Source of the DNA: Holophagales bacterium UBA2201
GTDB lineage: Bacteria; Acidobacteriota; Thermoanaerobaculia; UBA2201
DNA: 12,443 nucleotides
Assembly: GCA_002327305.1 (NCBI GenBank)
Contig: DCUZ01000063.1
Coordinates: 15,916-28,358, forward strand
Direction of reading: 5' to 3'
Every line of letters starts with the position of its first letter. The first letter of the stretch is position 1. The translations under genes were made by a program, and so were the position numbers. The notes beneath the pieces are model-generated. The model saw nothing but the letters and a program-made list of their open reading frames with translations. It was not told the DNA's origin and ran no database searches. Positions 11,985-12,443 of this stretch are shown piece after piece.

Positions 11985-12443
11985 GGGGCGGCAGTGCCGG
12001 CACTCGTCGGGGTCGGGGGCGGTGGTGAAGGACCAGACGGGCGAAGAGGTGGCTCCGCAGGCGTTGTGGGCCTCCACCCGCCAGGTGTAGGTCGTCCCCG
12101 GGGCCAGGCCGTGGAGATCAAAATAGGTTTGGAGAAGGCCGCCCTGATGGCATGGTGGGTCGGGCTCGGGGCCGAAATAGAGGTCGTAGGAGGCGGCATG
12201 ATTGGGGTGGGGGGCCGTCCCGGCCGTCTGCCACTCCAGGGTGATGTTCAGCGGCGCCATCTCGGCCTTGTCGGGGGGGGCGATTAAGGAAAACGCCGGC
12301 GGCGCCGCGACGCACCCGCTGGTGAAGATGATCTGCTGGTAATCAGCTAATTTGAATTCGTTCACCCAGGCGTGAATATCCGTCGCGCAGTCGGACAAAG
12401 GGGCGCGGAGCATCCGGGTGCAGCGTCCAACAAAGAATGTCAC
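11970..12443 (-). CDS. Fibronectin-III-like domain protein, 3' part (cut by window edge)
   Basis: The reading frame is open to the right edge, so the 5' end of this gene is probably outside; 157 codons are visible. Residues about 47-142 form a fibronectin type III-like domain: FSLIAPPDKAEM at the first strand, ITLEWQ, YDLYFGPEPDPP, LHGLAPGTTYTWRVEAHNACG and SPVWSFTT at the last strand. This version is common in large secreted or surface proteins. Four cysteines precede or lie in the domain, and CRHC (148-151) is close to the C-terminus, unusual for such domains. A GTG at the edge could be a start, but I see no reason to choose it. The stop lies inside a small hairpin next to heptamer block H. 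Function beyond a surface or adhesion-type role cannot be told. Confidence 0.75.
   Translation of the reverse strand: MTFFVGRCTRMLRAPLSDCATDIHAWVNEFKLADYQQIIFTSGCVAAPPAFSLIAPPDKAEMAPLNITLEWQTAGTAPHPNHAASYDLYFGPEPDPPCHQGGLLQTYFDLHGLAPGTTYTWRVEAHNACGATSSPVWSFTTAPDPDECRHCRPVAPP

Overview
The window is a GC-rich bacterial chromosome segment in which every recognisable gene lies on the minus strand. Type IV pilus machinery, CheY-type receivers, a membrane Ser/Thr kinase with a large C-terminal extracytoplasmic part, a PyrR-pyrB-pyrC cluster and zinc-ribbon membrane proteins suggest a free-living bacterium with a complex envelope. Acidobacteriota or a similar deep lineage is my guess from general character only; there is no rRNA or other taxonomic marker.

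Layout, read in the direction of transcription (right to left). (1) 12443-11970: 3' part of a gene encoding a fibronectin-III-like domain, cut by the window edge. (2) 11969-11366: a gene-free stretch of short palindromic elements and heptamer repeats, ending in a promoter. (3) 11365-10183: a zinc-ribbon/Yip1-like membrane protein and a DUF2752 membrane protein. (4) 10182-9843: a second gene-free stretch, mostly 7-bp-period repeats. (5) 9842-6553: Ser/Thr kinase, queF (preQ0 reductase) and an HD-domain hydrolase, packed with a 1-base gap and an 8-base overlap. (6) 6443-183: an eight-gene run starting at a near-perfect extended -10 promoter: receiver protein, repeat/CheX fusion, pyrR, pyrB, pyrC, second receiver protein, PilT/PilU-family ATPase, zinc-ribbon protein. 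Most junctions overlap or are a few bases apart, so co-transcription is likely. (7) 182-1: G-rich modules alternating with heptamers.

Working together: PyrR, PyrB and PyrC are pyrimidine regulation and early UMP synthesis. Around them sits a signalling and motility set: two single-domain receivers, a predicted CheX-type phosphatase fused to four copies of an MshEN-like (c-di-GMP-binding type) motif, and a pilus-retraction ATPase. The inferred picture is a phospho-relay and second-messenger module for type IV pili, transcribed with pyrimidine genes.

Most notable signals: the four-repeat MshEN-like/CheX fusion with an exact 29-residue period; eight intergenic arrays that all have a 7-bp period but different unit sequences; two -10 boxes placed exactly six bases before a start codon (leaderless mRNAs); a 9-G tract inside a promoter spacer (possible phase variation); and two 42-bp inverted hairpin copies with two compensatory base-pair changes.
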